NCBI GenBank assembly: GCA_020444165.1
Contig: JAHLLK010000046.1
Location: forward strand, 1 to 45,240
Direction of reading: 5' to 3'
DNA from: Deltaproteobacteria bacterium
GTDB taxonomy: Bacteria > Desulfobacterota > Desulfarculia > Desulfarculales > Desulfarculaceae
Length of the DNA stretch: 45,240 nt
In this document: piece after piece, positions 23,677 to 32,426 of the stretch
Layout of the letters: each line of letters opens with the position of its first letter
Numbering within the stretch: the stretch's first letter is position 1
The notes under the pieces: model-generated
Databases searched by the model: none
What the model was told of the DNA's origin: nothing
Seen by the model: only the letters and a program-made list of their open reading frames with translations
Made by a program: the position numbers and the translations under genes

Positions 23677-26600
23677 ATCGCCTCACCCGGACCGCCTTGC
23701 TCCTGGCCCTGGCCGCCCTGGTGGGGGGCCTGTTCTGGTGGGGGCTCACCCGGGTGGCGGTGACCAGCGACATCACCCGCGCGCTGCCGGCCGGGGACCC
23801 GGTGGTGGAGGCGGCCCGGGAGGTGCTGGAGCGGCATCCCGGCCTGGACATGGTGTTCGTGGACCTCTCGCCCGAGCCGGGCCGCCCGGCTGCGGCCGGG
23901 CTCATTGCCGCCGCCGGCCAGGTGGAAAAAAGCCTGGCCGCCAGCCCCCTGGTGCGGGAGGCCGGGGTGGGGGCCTACGCCCTGGCCTTCCCGGCCCTGG
24001 TGGGCGAGCTGGTGGAGAAACTGCCGCTGTTGTTCAGCGGCCCCGAGCTGGCGCAATTGGTGCCTCCCCGGATGCGGGAGCCGGCCCTCCGGGAACACTT
24101 GGCCGCCGGCCTGGCCGGGCTGGGCGATCTGGCCGGAGTGGGCCGGGCCCGCTTCCTCACCGCCGATCCCCTGGGGCTGTTGGAGCCGGTGCTGGCCCGT
24201 TTCGGCGCGGCCCTGCCGCTGGCCGGGGCCAACTTCGTGTCCGGCCACCTGGTGAGCGCGGACGGCCGGCACGTGCTCATTCCGGTGCGCCCGGCCTTTT
24301 CCGGCCGCGACACCGCGGCGGGCGTGCGCCTGGCCGGGCTGTTGGATGGCCTGGCCACGGAATTGGCCGGCCGGGGGGTGCGCCTGGCCTATGTGGGCGG
24401 CTTCCGGGCGGCCCTGGACAATGAACGCATCATCCGGACCGATACCACCCGGGCCCTGGCTATCATCACCCTGGGCCTGGTGCTCCTGGCCCTGGTGAGC
24501 CTCCGGCGGCCCTGGCTGGGCTTCCTCGCGCTCCTGCCCGCCTTTGGCGGCCTCATGCTGGCCCTGTTCGTCTATTCGCTGTTCCGCGATTCCATCATGG
24601 CCATGTCCCTGGGTTTTGGCGGGGCCCTGGTCTCGGTGGCTGTGGATCACGGCCTGGCCGCGGTGCTCCTCCTGGACCAGCCGGTGGAGACCCACGGCCG
24701 CGAAGTGGCCCGGCGCCTCTGGCGGGTGGCCAGCTTCCCGGTGTACACCACGGTGGCCGCGCTCTTGGCTTTGCTCCTCTCGGGCGTGCCGGTGTTCCAG
24801 GAGGTGGGCCTGTTCGCGGCCCTGGGGGTGGGGCTGGCCGCGGTTCTGGTGCACCTGTTCCTGCCCCTGGCCTTTCCCCGCCTGGGCGGGGCCCAGCGCC
24901 AGCCCTGGCTGCCCCTGGAAGCCTGGCTGGCCCGACTCACCGCCCGGGGCAGCTTCCCCGCCGCGGTGGCCCTGGGAGTCTTGGCCCTGGTCCTGGCCTG
25001 GTTCATCCCCCCCGGCTTCCACGCCGATTTGCAGGCCATGAACACGGTGACCCCGGCCACCCTGGCCGCCGAAAAGACCCTGGAGCGGCATTGGGGCGGG
25101 GTGTTCAGCCGGGTCTATTTGGTGGCCCGGGCCCCCAACCTGGCCGGCTTGTGGTCGGAGGCCAACCGCCTGGGCGACTTCCTGGCCCAGGGCCAGGAAC
25201 AGGGCCGGGTGGCGGCCGGCCTGCCCTTGTTGTCCCTGTTGCCCGGGCCGGAACGCCAGGCCGCCAACCTGGCCGCCTGGCGGGAGTTCTGGACCCCGGC
25301 CCGCCAGGCCGTGCTTAAGGAGAACCTGGCCCGGGCCGGCGCCGGGCTGGGCTTCACCCCGGACGCCTTCCAGGGCTTTTTGGGCCAGGTGGCCGACCCG
25401 GGCCACCCGCGCCTGGGCCTGGACCCGGCGCTGCTGCCGGCCCTGGGGGTGGAGCGGGAGGCGAAAGGAGGGGGCTGGCTCCTGGCCGGTCAGGTGAGCC
25501 CCGGGCCGGACTACACCGGCGAACGCTTTTTCGCCCGGGCGGCCAAGTTGGGCTTCACCGTGTTCGACCCGGCGCTCTTTTCCCAGCACCTGGCCCATTT
25601 CCTGGCCAACTCCTTTGTGCGCATGCTGGCCGTCATCGGCCTGGCCGCCACGGGCCTGGTGGTGCTGTTGTTCTGGGACTGGCGCCTGGTGCTCATCGCC
25701 CTGGCTCCCCTGGCCTTTGCCCTGGTGGGGGCCCTGGGCCTCCTGGGGCTCAGCGGCCGGGGGCTCACCCTGCCCACCCTGATGCTGGCCCCGGTGGTGT
25801 TGGGCATGGGCCTGGACTACGGGCTCTATCTGGTGCGGGCCCGCCAGCGTTCCGGCCCCGGCGAGGAGATGGGGCCCTTCCGCCTCACCGTGGTGTTGGG
25901 CGGCGTCTCCACCCTGGTGGGCATGGGGGCCCTGGCCTTTTCCCGCCACGCCGTCCTGGCCGACGCCGGCACGGCCACCTTCCTGGGCATCGGCTTGGCC
26001 CTGGTGGGCGCCCTGATCCTGGTGCCGCCTTTGGTGGAACGGGTCCTGGCCCCCCGGGAGCTGGGGCCGCCGCCCCCGGGCTTGGTCCCCGGCAGCCCGG
26101 CCCATCTGCGGCGGGCGGCCAGCCTGTTCCGCGGCCTGGAGCCCCATCCCCGGCTCTTCGCCCTGGCCAAGATGCGCCTGGACCCCATGTTCCCCCGCCT
26201 GGCCGAACTGGTGCGGCCCGGGGAGACGGTGCTGGACCTTGGCCAGGGCTTTGGCGCGCCGGCCGCCTGGCTGGCCGCCCTGCACCCGGGGCTCAGGTTC
26301 CACGGCCTGGAACCGGCGCCGGAGCGGGCCCGGGTGGCGGCCCGGGCCCTGGGGGAGCGGGCGGAGGTGAGCGTGGGCGCCGCCCCGGACTTGCCCGGGT
26401 CCTGGCCCCGGGCCGACGTGGCCCTGGTCTTGGACATGGGCCACTACCTGGACGACCGCCAATTCCTGGACCTGCTGAGCCGCCTGGCCCGGCTGTTGGC
26501 CCCGGCCGGCCGCCTGGTGCTCCGCCTCACCGTGCCCGGGCCGGGGCGTCCCTGGTTCCGCCGGGTGGAGACCCTCCGCCTGGCCCTGGCCGGGGCCAAG

Positions 26601-26735
26601 CCCCATTACCGCCCCGCGGCCCGGGTGGCTGATTTGCTCCAACGCGCCGGCTTCGAACTGACCGCCTCGGAGCCCAGCGGCCCGGGCCGGGAGGAGACCT
26701 GGTTCCTGGCCCGGGTGCGGGAGGGCCGCGCGTGA
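23673..26735 (+). CDS. MMPL/RND-type exporter fused to a SAM-dependent methyltransferase
   Basis: A 1020-residue fusion. Residues 1-790 have the MMPL layout: TM1 (about 7-27), a large periplasmic domain, a bundle of five TMs (about 255-400), another TM with a second periplasmic domain, and a last bundle of five TMs (about 650-780). LPTLMLAPVVLGMGLDYGLYLV is typical of RND TM11-12. Residues about 800-1020 are a class I methyltransferase with motif I VLDLGQGFGA (853-862) and the acidic GLEP end of strand 2. MMPL proteins export lipids and are regular members of APE clusters; there the methyltransferase is a separate protein. The ATG overlaps the GT2 stop by 4 nt. Confidence 0.9.
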   Translation: MNRLTRTALLLALAALVGGLFWWGLTRVAVTSDITRALPAGDPVVEAAREVLERHPGLDMVFVDLSPEPGRPAAAGLIAAAGQVEKSLAASPLVREAGVGAYALAFPALVGELVEKLPLLFSGPELAQLVPPRMREPALREHLAAGLAGLGDLAGVGRARFLTADPLGLLEPVLARFGAALPLAGANFVSGHLVSADGRHVLIPVRPAFSGRDTAAGVRLAGLLDGLATELAGRGVRLAYVGGFRAALDNERIIRTDTTRALAIITLGLVLLALVSLRRPWLGFLALLPAFGGLMLALFVYSLFRDSIMAMSLGFGGALVSVAVDHGLAAVLLLDQPVETHGREVARRLWRVASFPVYTTVAALLALLLSGVPVFQEVGLFAALGVGLAAVLVHLFLPLAFPRLGGAQRQPWLPLEAWLARLTARGSFPAAVALGVLALVLAWFIPPGFHADLQAMNTVTPATLAAEKTLERHWGGVFSRVYLVARAPNLAGLWSEANRLGDFLAQGQEQGRVAAGLPLLSLLPGPERQAANLAAWREFWTPARQAVLKENLARAGAGLGFTPDAFQGFLGQVADPGHPRLGLDPALLPALGVEREAKGGGWLLAGQVSPGPDYTGERFFARAAKLGFTVFDPALFSQHLAHFLANSFVRMLAVIGLAATGLVVLLFWDWRLVLIALAPLAFALVGALGLLGLSGRGLTLPTLMLAPVVLGMGLDYGLYLVRARQRSGPGEEMGPFRLTVVLGGVSTLVGMGALAFSRHAVLADAGTATFLGIGLALVGALILVPPLVERVLAPRELGPPPPGLVPGSPAHLRRAASLFRGLEPHPRLFALAKMRLDPMFPRLAELVRPGETVLDLGQGFGAPAAWLAALHPGLRFHGLEPAPERARVAARALGERAEVSVGAAPDLPGSWPRADVALVLDMGHYLDDRQFLDLLSRLARLLAPAGRLVLRLTVPGPGRPWFRRVETLRLALAGAKPHYRPAARVADLLQRAGFELTASEPSGPGREETWFLARVREGRA

Positions 26736-27601
26736 AGACCGCCTTTTACCGGCTCCTGGCCCGGGCCCACCGCCTCTTCGGACCCTGGGCCGTGGCCTGG
26801 CCCGCCTGGTGGATCGTGAGTTGGTACTTTGTCTTCGCGCCGCGCCGCCGCCGGGCCAGCCAGGAGCTGTACCGCGCCGTGTTCCCCAACCGGGGCTGGT
26901 GGTTCCACCTGGCCGCGGCCTGGCGGCAGTTCCAGAATTTCCGCTGGGTTTTCGTGGACCGCCTGGCCCTGGAGGAGGGCCGCCTGCCCCCGTGTCAGGC
27001 CCGGGGGCACGAGCATCTGGCCGCGCTGGCCCGCCGGGGCGAGGGTGCGGTGCTCCTCATGTCCCATTTGGGCGACTGGGAGGCCCTGTCCGTGTTGCTG
27101 AAGCACCAGGGGACCCCCCTGATGCTCTACCTGGGCCAGCAGCCGGGCGAAGAGCTGGAGGCCCGCCAAAAGGAGCACCTGGGGAGCCGGGCGGTGGAGG
27201 TGGTGCGCCTGGCCCAGGGGGGCGGCTCGGCCCTGGACGCCCTGGCCGCCTACAGCTTCCTGAAGCGGGGCGGCCTGGTCTCCCTGGCCGGGGACCGGCT
27301 GTGGAGCGGCGAGGCCCGGGTGGGCGCGAAATTCCTGGGCCGCCGGGTGGACCTGCCGGCCGGGCCCCACGCCCTGGCCCTGGCCAGCGGCAAGCCCCTG
27401 GTGACCTTCTTCGGCTGGCGCCGGCCGGGCGGCTCCTTTGAGCTGGAGATCCTGCCTCCCCGTTGGCTCACCGCCGCCAGCCGGGCCGACCGCCGCCGGG
27501 TGGTGGCCGAGTCGGTCCGCCTTTATGCCCGCGACCTGGAGGAGCGGGTGCGCCGCCACCCCGAGCAGTGGTTCACCTTCGAAAAGTTTTTCCAAGACTA
27601 G
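26732..27601 (+). CDS. LpxL/HtrB-family lipid acyltransferase
   Basis: A 289-residue inner-membrane acyltransferase of the lipid A late-acyltransferase family. A hydrophobic N-terminal anchor lies at residues 16-35 and the HX4E motif is SHLGDWE (H112, E117). Further family blocks are present, among them LVSLAGDRLW and the RRHPEQWFTFEKFF end (late acyltransferases end with the PEQW block). It starts with GTG, overlapping the stop of the exporter gene by 4 nt (GTGA), and is the last gene of the cluster. It likely moves an acyl chain from ACP onto a membrane lipid or head group, either the polyene or a second acyl chain. Confidence 0.9.
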   Translation: MKTAFYRLLARAHRLFGPWAVAWPAWWIVSWYFVFAPRRRRASQELYRAVFPNRGWWFHLAAAWRQFQNFRWVFVDRLALEEGRLPPCQARGHEHLAALARRGEGAVLLMSHLGDWEALSVLLKHQGTPLMLYLGQQPGEELEARQKEHLGSRAVEVVRLAQGGGSALDALAAYSFLKRGGLVSLAGDRLWSGEARVGAKFLGRRVDLPAGPHALALASGKPLVTFFGWRRPGGSFELEILPPRWLTAASRADRRRVVAESVRLYARDLEERVRRHPEQWFTFEKFFQD

Positions 27602-28175
27602 ATGCGGCGCGGACCCGTTCGGCCCTGTACGTTCATCTTGCGAATATCACGGTTAATTACCCCGACGCCCCGTCGTACCGGGCCGGCAGGCATCTCCCCG
27701 GCCGGCGCCCAGGCCCTCTCTGCCGCCTCAGGCTCCCACCCGCCGAAGCATTCCTGTTTGACTGGCCAGGCGTAAGAGAGTTACATTGTTTTTACGGTGA
27801 CAGACCGCCGGTTCGTCACTTTGCTAAAAATAAATTTACCGGATAGGAAAGGAAACAAGTCGGTTTTGGCACCCCCCGCGCGCCGGGAGAGGACCATGAC
27901 CAGTGAGCTGCGTCGGTCACTTGGCTATTGATGATGGTTTCAGGTGGCCTTCGGCAGGGTTTCCGCCTGATCCGAGAGCATGCCTGACGCGTCGCAAAGG
28001 TAAATGAGAGAGGATGAAGGTGGGGGGCTTGTACACTTTTTTTTATATGCAGGCCTGGACCCGCCTCAAATTACCGGCCTACCGGGGCTAAAATTGTTTC
28101 CTCGTTTTTAGCCCCCACCTCGCGCCGCCCCGAATCTGCCCAGTTTTACAACCAGGAATGTGGGAGGTCGTGCGC
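27602..28175. other. 574-nt intergenic region, no gene seen
   Basis: No open frame with a ribosome site or family pattern is seen. The region is patchy in GC and has AT-rich stretches (27825-27840, 28035-28050). Features are a GTGAC/GTCAC dyad (27797-27821), a T8 run at 28037-28045, and the hairpin at 28084-28115. TGGCAC-N5-GCGC at about 27867-27881 has sigma54-like GG-N10-GC spacing but a poor -12 box. I compared it with cobalamin, TPP, FMN and GEMM riboswitch signatures and saw no match. Confidence 0.5.
28084..28115. promoter_or_regulatory. 10-bp stem-loop upstream of the corrinoid cassette
   Basis: GGGGCTAAAA (28084-28093) and TTTTAGCCCC (28106-28115) are exact complements around a 12-nt loop, 60 nt before the corrinoid-protein start. 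It could be an operator, a leader hairpin that controls the cassette, or the terminator of upstream transcription. Confidence 0.5.
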
Positions 28176-28787
28176 ATGACCGGTTTCGACTCCACCATCA
28201 GCCGTCTCGCGGCCGCGCTGCTGCGTCCGGACAGCCAGGAGGTGAACACCCTGTTGGCGGGCCTGCCTTCGCGGGAAGCCCTGGTGGTCACCACTTTGGA
28301 GAAAATCGGCCAGGCCTGGGAAGAGGGCCGGATCTCCCTTTCCCAGGTGTACATGGCCGGGAAAATCTGCGAGCGGTCGCTGGAACAACTGCGGCCGGCC
28401 GAGGCGACCCGGCCGGAACGGGGGCCCCGTCTGGCCATCGCCGTGTTGGAGGATCACCACAGCCTGGGCAAGCGGATGGTCAAATCAGCCCTGCACGCGG
28501 CCGGCTATCATCCCCTGGATTATGGGCATGGCTGCAAGGCGGACGAACTGGTGGCGAAGGCCGAGGAAGACCAACTGGATTTACTTCTGATCTCCTGCCT
28601 CATGCTGGCCTCCGCCGTCCGGGTGCAGGAGGTGGTGGCTGGTCTGGCCCGGACCGGAATCCCCACCCTGGTGGCGGTGGGCGGGGCGCCTTTCCGCCTG
28701 GATCCTCGCCTGGGCCAGGCGATGGGGGCCTGGGCCGTGGGGGGCAATTCGGCGGAGGCCGTGGGGATCGTGCAGCAAAATGGGTAA
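28176..28787 (+). CDS. Corrinoid (B12-binding) protein of a methyltransferase system
   Basis: A 203-residue methionine-synthase-like corrinoid protein. Residues 1-80 are the helical cap domain (REALVVTTLEKIGQAWEEGRIS and SQVYMAGKICERSLEQL are typical), and residues 85-200 the Rossmann-like B12 domain with the base-off motif D93-x-H95-x-x-G98 (DHHSLG), in which H95 binds cobalt. The SCLM...SAV region and the VGGAPF loop follow in the expected order. The start is ATG 28176 (MTGFDS), because GGGAGGT lies 8 nt upstream, and not the ATG at 28158. It is the methyl carrier for the enzyme encoded 12 nt downstream. Confidence 0.92.
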   Translation: MTGFDSTISRLAAALLRPDSQEVNTLLAGLPSREALVVTTLEKIGQAWEEGRISLSQVYMAGKICERSLEQLRPAEATRPERGPRLAIAVLEDHHSLGKRMVKSALHAAGYHPLDYGHGCKADELVAKAEEDQLDLLLISCLMLASAVRVQEVVAGLARTGIPTLVAVGGAPFRLDPRLGQAMGAWAVGGNSAEAVGIVQQNG

Positions 28788-28799
28788 GGGGGGGTAAGC

Positions 28800-29846
28800 A
28801 TGACTTCCAGCCAACGGTTGCAGGAGGCCTTGAGCTTTCACGAACCGGACCGGGTTCCCTATGCCTTGGGAGCCACCTTGCATATGGTCCGGGAAATGGG
28901 TCTTTCCCAAAAGGAGTATTTTTCCGACGCCCGCCACCTGGTGGAAGGCCAACTGCGGCTGCGCCAAAAATTCGGCAACGACATCCTCTCCTGCTACCCT
29001 GCCGCCGCGGTGGAGATGCTGGCCTGGGGCGGGGAGATCCGCTATTTCGACCAGGGCCCACCCAACGCCGGACCTCCCATCATCCGGCAACCCGGGGACA
29101 TCCTGGCCCTCGCGCCCCCCACGGTGGAGGACAACCCGCCGCTGGCCACCGTGTTGGAGGCCACCCGGGCCCTGCGGGCCCGGGTGGGGGACGAGGTCCC
29201 CATCGCCGGGGTGGTCATATCTCCCTTTTCCCTGCCCATCATGCAGATGGGTTTTGAAAATTATATCGACCTGATCTACGAGCGGCCCGCACTGCTGCCC
29301 CGTCTCCTGCAAGTCAACACCGCCTATTGTGTTCGCTGGGCCAACGCCCAGCTGAAGGCCGGCGCCGCCTCCATCCTCTGCTCCGATCCCGCCCTCTCCC
29401 CCACCATCTTTCCCCGGGATATCGTGCTTCGCCATGGCCTGCCCAGCTTGCGGAACCTGATCGACCGCATCGAAGGCGCGGTGGTGGTGCATTTGGCCTC
29501 GGGCCGGGGCCTCAGCCTGGTGGACGAGATCGCCGGAGCCGGGGCGGTGGGCATGAGCGCCAGCGCCGAAGAGGACTTGGGCGACCTGAAAGCGGCCTGC
29601 CAGGGCCGGCTGGGCCTGGTGGGCAACCTGAACGCCCTGGACATGGTGCACTGGAGCCCGGAGAAGGCCGAAGAGGAGGTGAAAAAGGCCTTGGCCGCTG
29701 CCGGCCCGGGCGGTGGCTTCGTGCTCTCGGACAACCACGGGGAGATACCCCTCTTGGTCAGTGAAGAGGTGTTGTTGGCCGTGGTGGCAGCCGTGCGCCG
29801 CTGGGGAAAATACCCGCTCGCTTGGGTGGCGGCCCATGGCGCCTGA
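28800..29846 (+). CDS. UroD/MtaA-family cobalamin-dependent methyltransferase with altered zinc motif
   Basis: A 348-residue TIM-barrel protein of the uroporphyrinogen-decarboxylase-like methyltransferase family (MtaA/MtbA/CmuA relatives). The start reads LQEALSFHEPDRVPYALGATLHM, typical of the family. MtaA-type enzymes use a zinc site His-x-Cys plus a later Cys to activate coenzyme M or another thiol. Here the His is kept (H231 in VVVHLASG) but the paired Cys is Ala (A233), and the late Cys position reads His (H313 in SDNHGEIP). True UroD decarboxylase lacks this zinc site but has other active-site residues not seen here. It pairs with the upstream corrinoid protein and overlaps the next gene by 11 nt. 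Confidence 0.85.
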   Translation: MTSSQRLQEALSFHEPDRVPYALGATLHMVREMGLSQKEYFSDARHLVEGQLRLRQKFGNDILSCYPAAAVEMLAWGGEIRYFDQGPPNAGPPIIRQPGDILALAPPTVEDNPPLATVLEATRALRARVGDEVPIAGVVISPFSLPIMQMGFENYIDLIYERPALLPRLLQVNTAYCVRWANAQLKAGAASILCSDPALSPTIFPRDIVLRHGLPSLRNLIDRIEGAVVVHLASGRGLSLVDEIAGAGAVGMSASAEEDLGDLKAACQGRLGLVGNLNALDMVHWSPEKAEEEVKKALAAAGPGGGFVLSDNHGEIPLLVSEEVLLAVVAAVRRWGKYPLAWVAAHGA

Positions 29847-32385
29847 GCTCTCCATCTGGTGCTGTCCCAATTTCCAGCGTGAGGTGGCGGCGGTGGTCGC
29901 CGGGTCCCCCGAGCTGGCCGGTTGGCGGGTGGAGACCTATGACCTCAACTGCCTGCAAGGCTCGCAAAAGGCGCGGGCCAGCCGGGAAGCCCTTTTCGCT
30001 TCCTCCTCCGGCGAGGCCACGGCCATCCTCGGCGGAGGCTGCCTGCAAAGCTGGGAGCTGGCCGGAGGCTATCCCGCCGGGGCCGGAGTGCTGGCCCCGG
30101 CGCAATGCTTTCACCTCCTGGCGCCGGCCGGGCTGGTGGACAGCCTAATCGCCGAAGGCGCCTTTCTGCTCACCCCCGGCTGGCTGGCCGACTGGCCCCA
30201 ACACCTTGCCGAATGGGGCTTCGACCAAGCCACGGCCCGCGAGTTTTTCCAGGAAAGCACCCGGAAGCTGGTTCTTTTGGACAGCGGGGTCATCCCGGGG
30301 TGCCAGGCGGAGCTGGTGGCCCTGGCCGAGTACCTGGGGTTGCCCTGGCAGGTCATCCCCGTGGGGCTGGACATGCTCCGGCTGCATTTGGAACGCCTGG
30401 TCCTGGACCTCTCCCGGGGCGGCCAGCGCCTGCCTCCCCCGGAGCAGTATTTCGCCGATCACTTCATGGTGTTCGATCTGCTGAACGAACTCTTGTCGGC
30501 CGATGGTGAGCAAGAGGCCCTGGGACGCCTGGAGGAATTGTGCGCCATGCTTTTCGCCCCGGGCCGGCTCAGCTATACCCCGGCCGGGCCAGAGCCCACC
30601 CCCGGGGAGGAGGCCCCGGAGGCTTACACCTGGTCCCCGTCGGGCCGGGGATTTTCGCTCCATCTGCGGCACGGCAGCGAGAACCTGGGGGTGTTGGAGC
30701 TGGATGACCTGGCCTTTGCCCAGTACAAGGAACGCTATCTGGACCTGGCCCTGCCCCTGGCCCGGGTCTCGGCCCTGGCCCTGGCCAACGCCCGGGACCA
30801 GGAGGCGCACCAGAAGGCCCGGGAGGCGCTCCAGCGCAAGGCCAGGATCGTGGAATCCTCGGATGACGCCATCATCGGCCAGACCCTGGAGGGCCATATC
30901 GTCAGTTGGAACCGGGGGGCCCGACGCATTTTCGGCTACCCGGCGGAGGAAGTCCTGGGCCGCCACATCTCCTTCCTCACCCCACCGGACCAACCCGACG
31001 CGCTGCCGCGCATGCTGGCCAAAATCCGGGACGGCCAACCGGCGGAAAAAGGCGAAACCGCGTGGCGCACCCAGGATGGCCGGCGGCTGAACATCTCCCT
31101 GCAAGTCTCGGCCATCTGGGACGACAACGGCCAGATCGTGGGCGCCTCCAGCATTGCCCGGGACATCACCGAGGAGAAGGAGCGGGCCGCCAAGGCGCAG
31201 CGCGACCTGGAGGCACAACTCCTGCAAGCGCAGAAAATGGAATCCGTGGGACGGCTGGCCGGCGGCGTGGCCCACGACTTCAACAACATGCTGGCGGTCA
31301 TCCTGGGCTATGCCGAACTGGCCCTCATGATCCATGAGGAGGACAACGAGTTACGGCAGTCCTTGCAGCAGATCCTGGCCGCCGCCGAACGGGCCAAGGG
31401 GTTGACCCGCCAGTTGTTGGCCTTTGCCCGCAAACAAGTCCTGGAAATGACCAATCTGAACCTCAACCAGGTGGTCCAGGGTTTCGGCAAGATGATTGAA
31501 CGGCTCATAGGGGAGGACATCAAGGTCGAGTTGCACCTGGCCGACGACCTGCCCCAGGTCAACGCCGACCCTTCCATGCTGGAGCAGGTTCTCCTGAACC
31601 TGGCGGTCAACGCCAAGGACGCCATGCCCGACGGCGGCATCCTGGGCATCGAGACCTCTGCGGTGGCCCTGGACCACGAGTACACTTCCGGCAAGCTGGG
31701 GGTGGCGCCGGGGGACTACGTGATGTTGTCGGTGAGCGACAGCGGTCAGGGCATGGATGAGATCACCCGGCAACACCTTTTCGAGCCGTTCTTCACCACC
31801 AAGGGCCCCGGCAAGGGCACCGGCCTGGGTTTGTCCACGGTTTACGGCATCGTCAAACAACACGGCGGGAGCATCTGGGTGTACAGCGAACCCGGGCACG
31901 GCGCCGTGTTCAAGGTCTACCTGCCCGTGGCCAGCCCAAAAGGGGACGTGGCGCAGGCCTTGGTGGAGGAGGCGGCTCCTCCCCCGCGCGGCGTGAAGCT
32001 CCTGTTGGTGGAGGATGAACAAAACCTGCGTGATTTGATATCCGCCGCCCTGACCAAGCTGGGCTACCAGGTCTTGTGCGCGGCAGGACCGCAGGAAGCC
32101 CAGGAACTGGTGGCCCGCCAGGCGGGGGCCATCCAGGTCATGCTCACCGACGTGGTGATGCCGGAGATGAATGGCCGCACCCTGTACGAGAGCCTGGCGC
32201 CCCGGCAACCCGGCATGAAGGTGATCTACATGTCGGGCTACACGGAAAACGTCATCGCGCACCAGGGGACCCTGCAAAAGGGCATCAGTTTTATCCAGAA
32301 GCCCTTTTCCCTCAAACAGCTGGCCGGGAAGCTGGCTCTGCTCCTGGCCTCGGAGGGAGGAAACCTCCCTCCGGCCAAGCCGTGA
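29836..32385 (+). CDS. Hybrid sensor kinase with DUF1638-like input domain
   Basis: An 849-residue soluble hybrid kinase. Residues 1-195 resemble DUF1638 ([19 protein letters not shown]), a domain often encoded beside corrinoid methyltransferases. Residues about 205-325 look like a degenerate GAF domain, and 330-450 are a PAS domain ([19 protein letters not shown]). The HisKA box ([10 protein letters not shown]) has phospho-acceptor H480, HATPase_c has DSGQGMD and [11 protein letters not shown], and the receiver (720-845) has phospho-acceptor D772 ([11 protein letters not shown]). No TM segment is seen. The start overlaps the end of the methyltransferase gene by 11 nt, so the three genes form one unit. 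It may sense the state or substrate of the corrinoid system. No separate output regulator is adjacent. Confidence 0.88.
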   Translation: MAPELSIWCCPNFQREVAAVVAGSPELAGWRVETYDLNCLQGSQKARASREALFASSSGEATAILGGGCLQSWELAGGYPAGAGVLAPAQCFHLLAPAGLVDSLIAEGAFLLTPGWLADWPQHLAEWGFDQATAREFFQESTRKLVLLDSGVIPGCQAELVALAEYLGLPWQVIPVGLDMLRLHLERLVLDLSRGGQRLPPPEQYFADHFMVFDLLNELLSADGEQEALGRLEELCAMLFAPGRLSYTPAGPEPTPGEEAPEAYTWSPSGRGFSLHLRHGSENLGVLELDDLAFAQYKERYLDLALPLARVSALALANARDQEAHQKAREALQRKARIVESSDDAIIGQTLEGHIVSWNRGARRIFGYPAEEVLGRHISFLTPPDQPDALPRMLAKIRDGQPAEKGETAWRTQDGRRLNISLQVSAIWDDNGQIVGASSIARDITEEKERAAKAQRDLEAQLLQAQKMESVGRLAGGVAHDFNNMLAVILGYAELALMIHEEDNELRQSLQQILAAAERAKGLTRQLLAFARKQVLEMTNLNLNQVVQGFGKMIERLIGEDIKVELHLADDLPQVNADPSMLEQVLLNLAVNAKDAMPDGGILGIETSAVALDHEYTSGKLGVAPGDYVMLSVSDSGQGMDEITRQHLFEPFFTTKGPGKGTGLGLSTVYGIVKQHGGSIWVYSEPGHGAVFKVYLPVASPKGDVAQALVEEAAPPPRGVKLLLVEDEQNLRDLISAALTKLGYQVLCAAGPQEAQELVARQAGAIQVMLTDVVMPEMNGRTLYESLAPRQPGMKVIYMSGYTENVIAHQGTLQKGISFIQKPFSLKQLAGKLALLLASEGGNLPPAKP

Positions 32386-32426
32386 GAAAACCTCTTCAGA
32401 GCGGCAAGGGAGCGGCCCTCGGCCCC

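Noticed and set aside
23400..26642. Long minus-strand open frame (1080 codons)
   Set aside because: Antisense shadow of the MMPL-methyltransferase gene; composition is Gln/Gly/Pro/His-rich with no domain pattern.
27867..27881. Sigma54 promoter TGGCAC-N5-GCGC
   Set aside because: Spacing is right but the -12 box is poor and the next gene is about 300 nt away; listed only as a remark.
27602..28175. Cobalamin or other riboswitch before the corrinoid cassette
   Set aside because: No B12 box or other conserved riboswitch core was recognised; the resemblance of one piece to a GEMM core is too weak.
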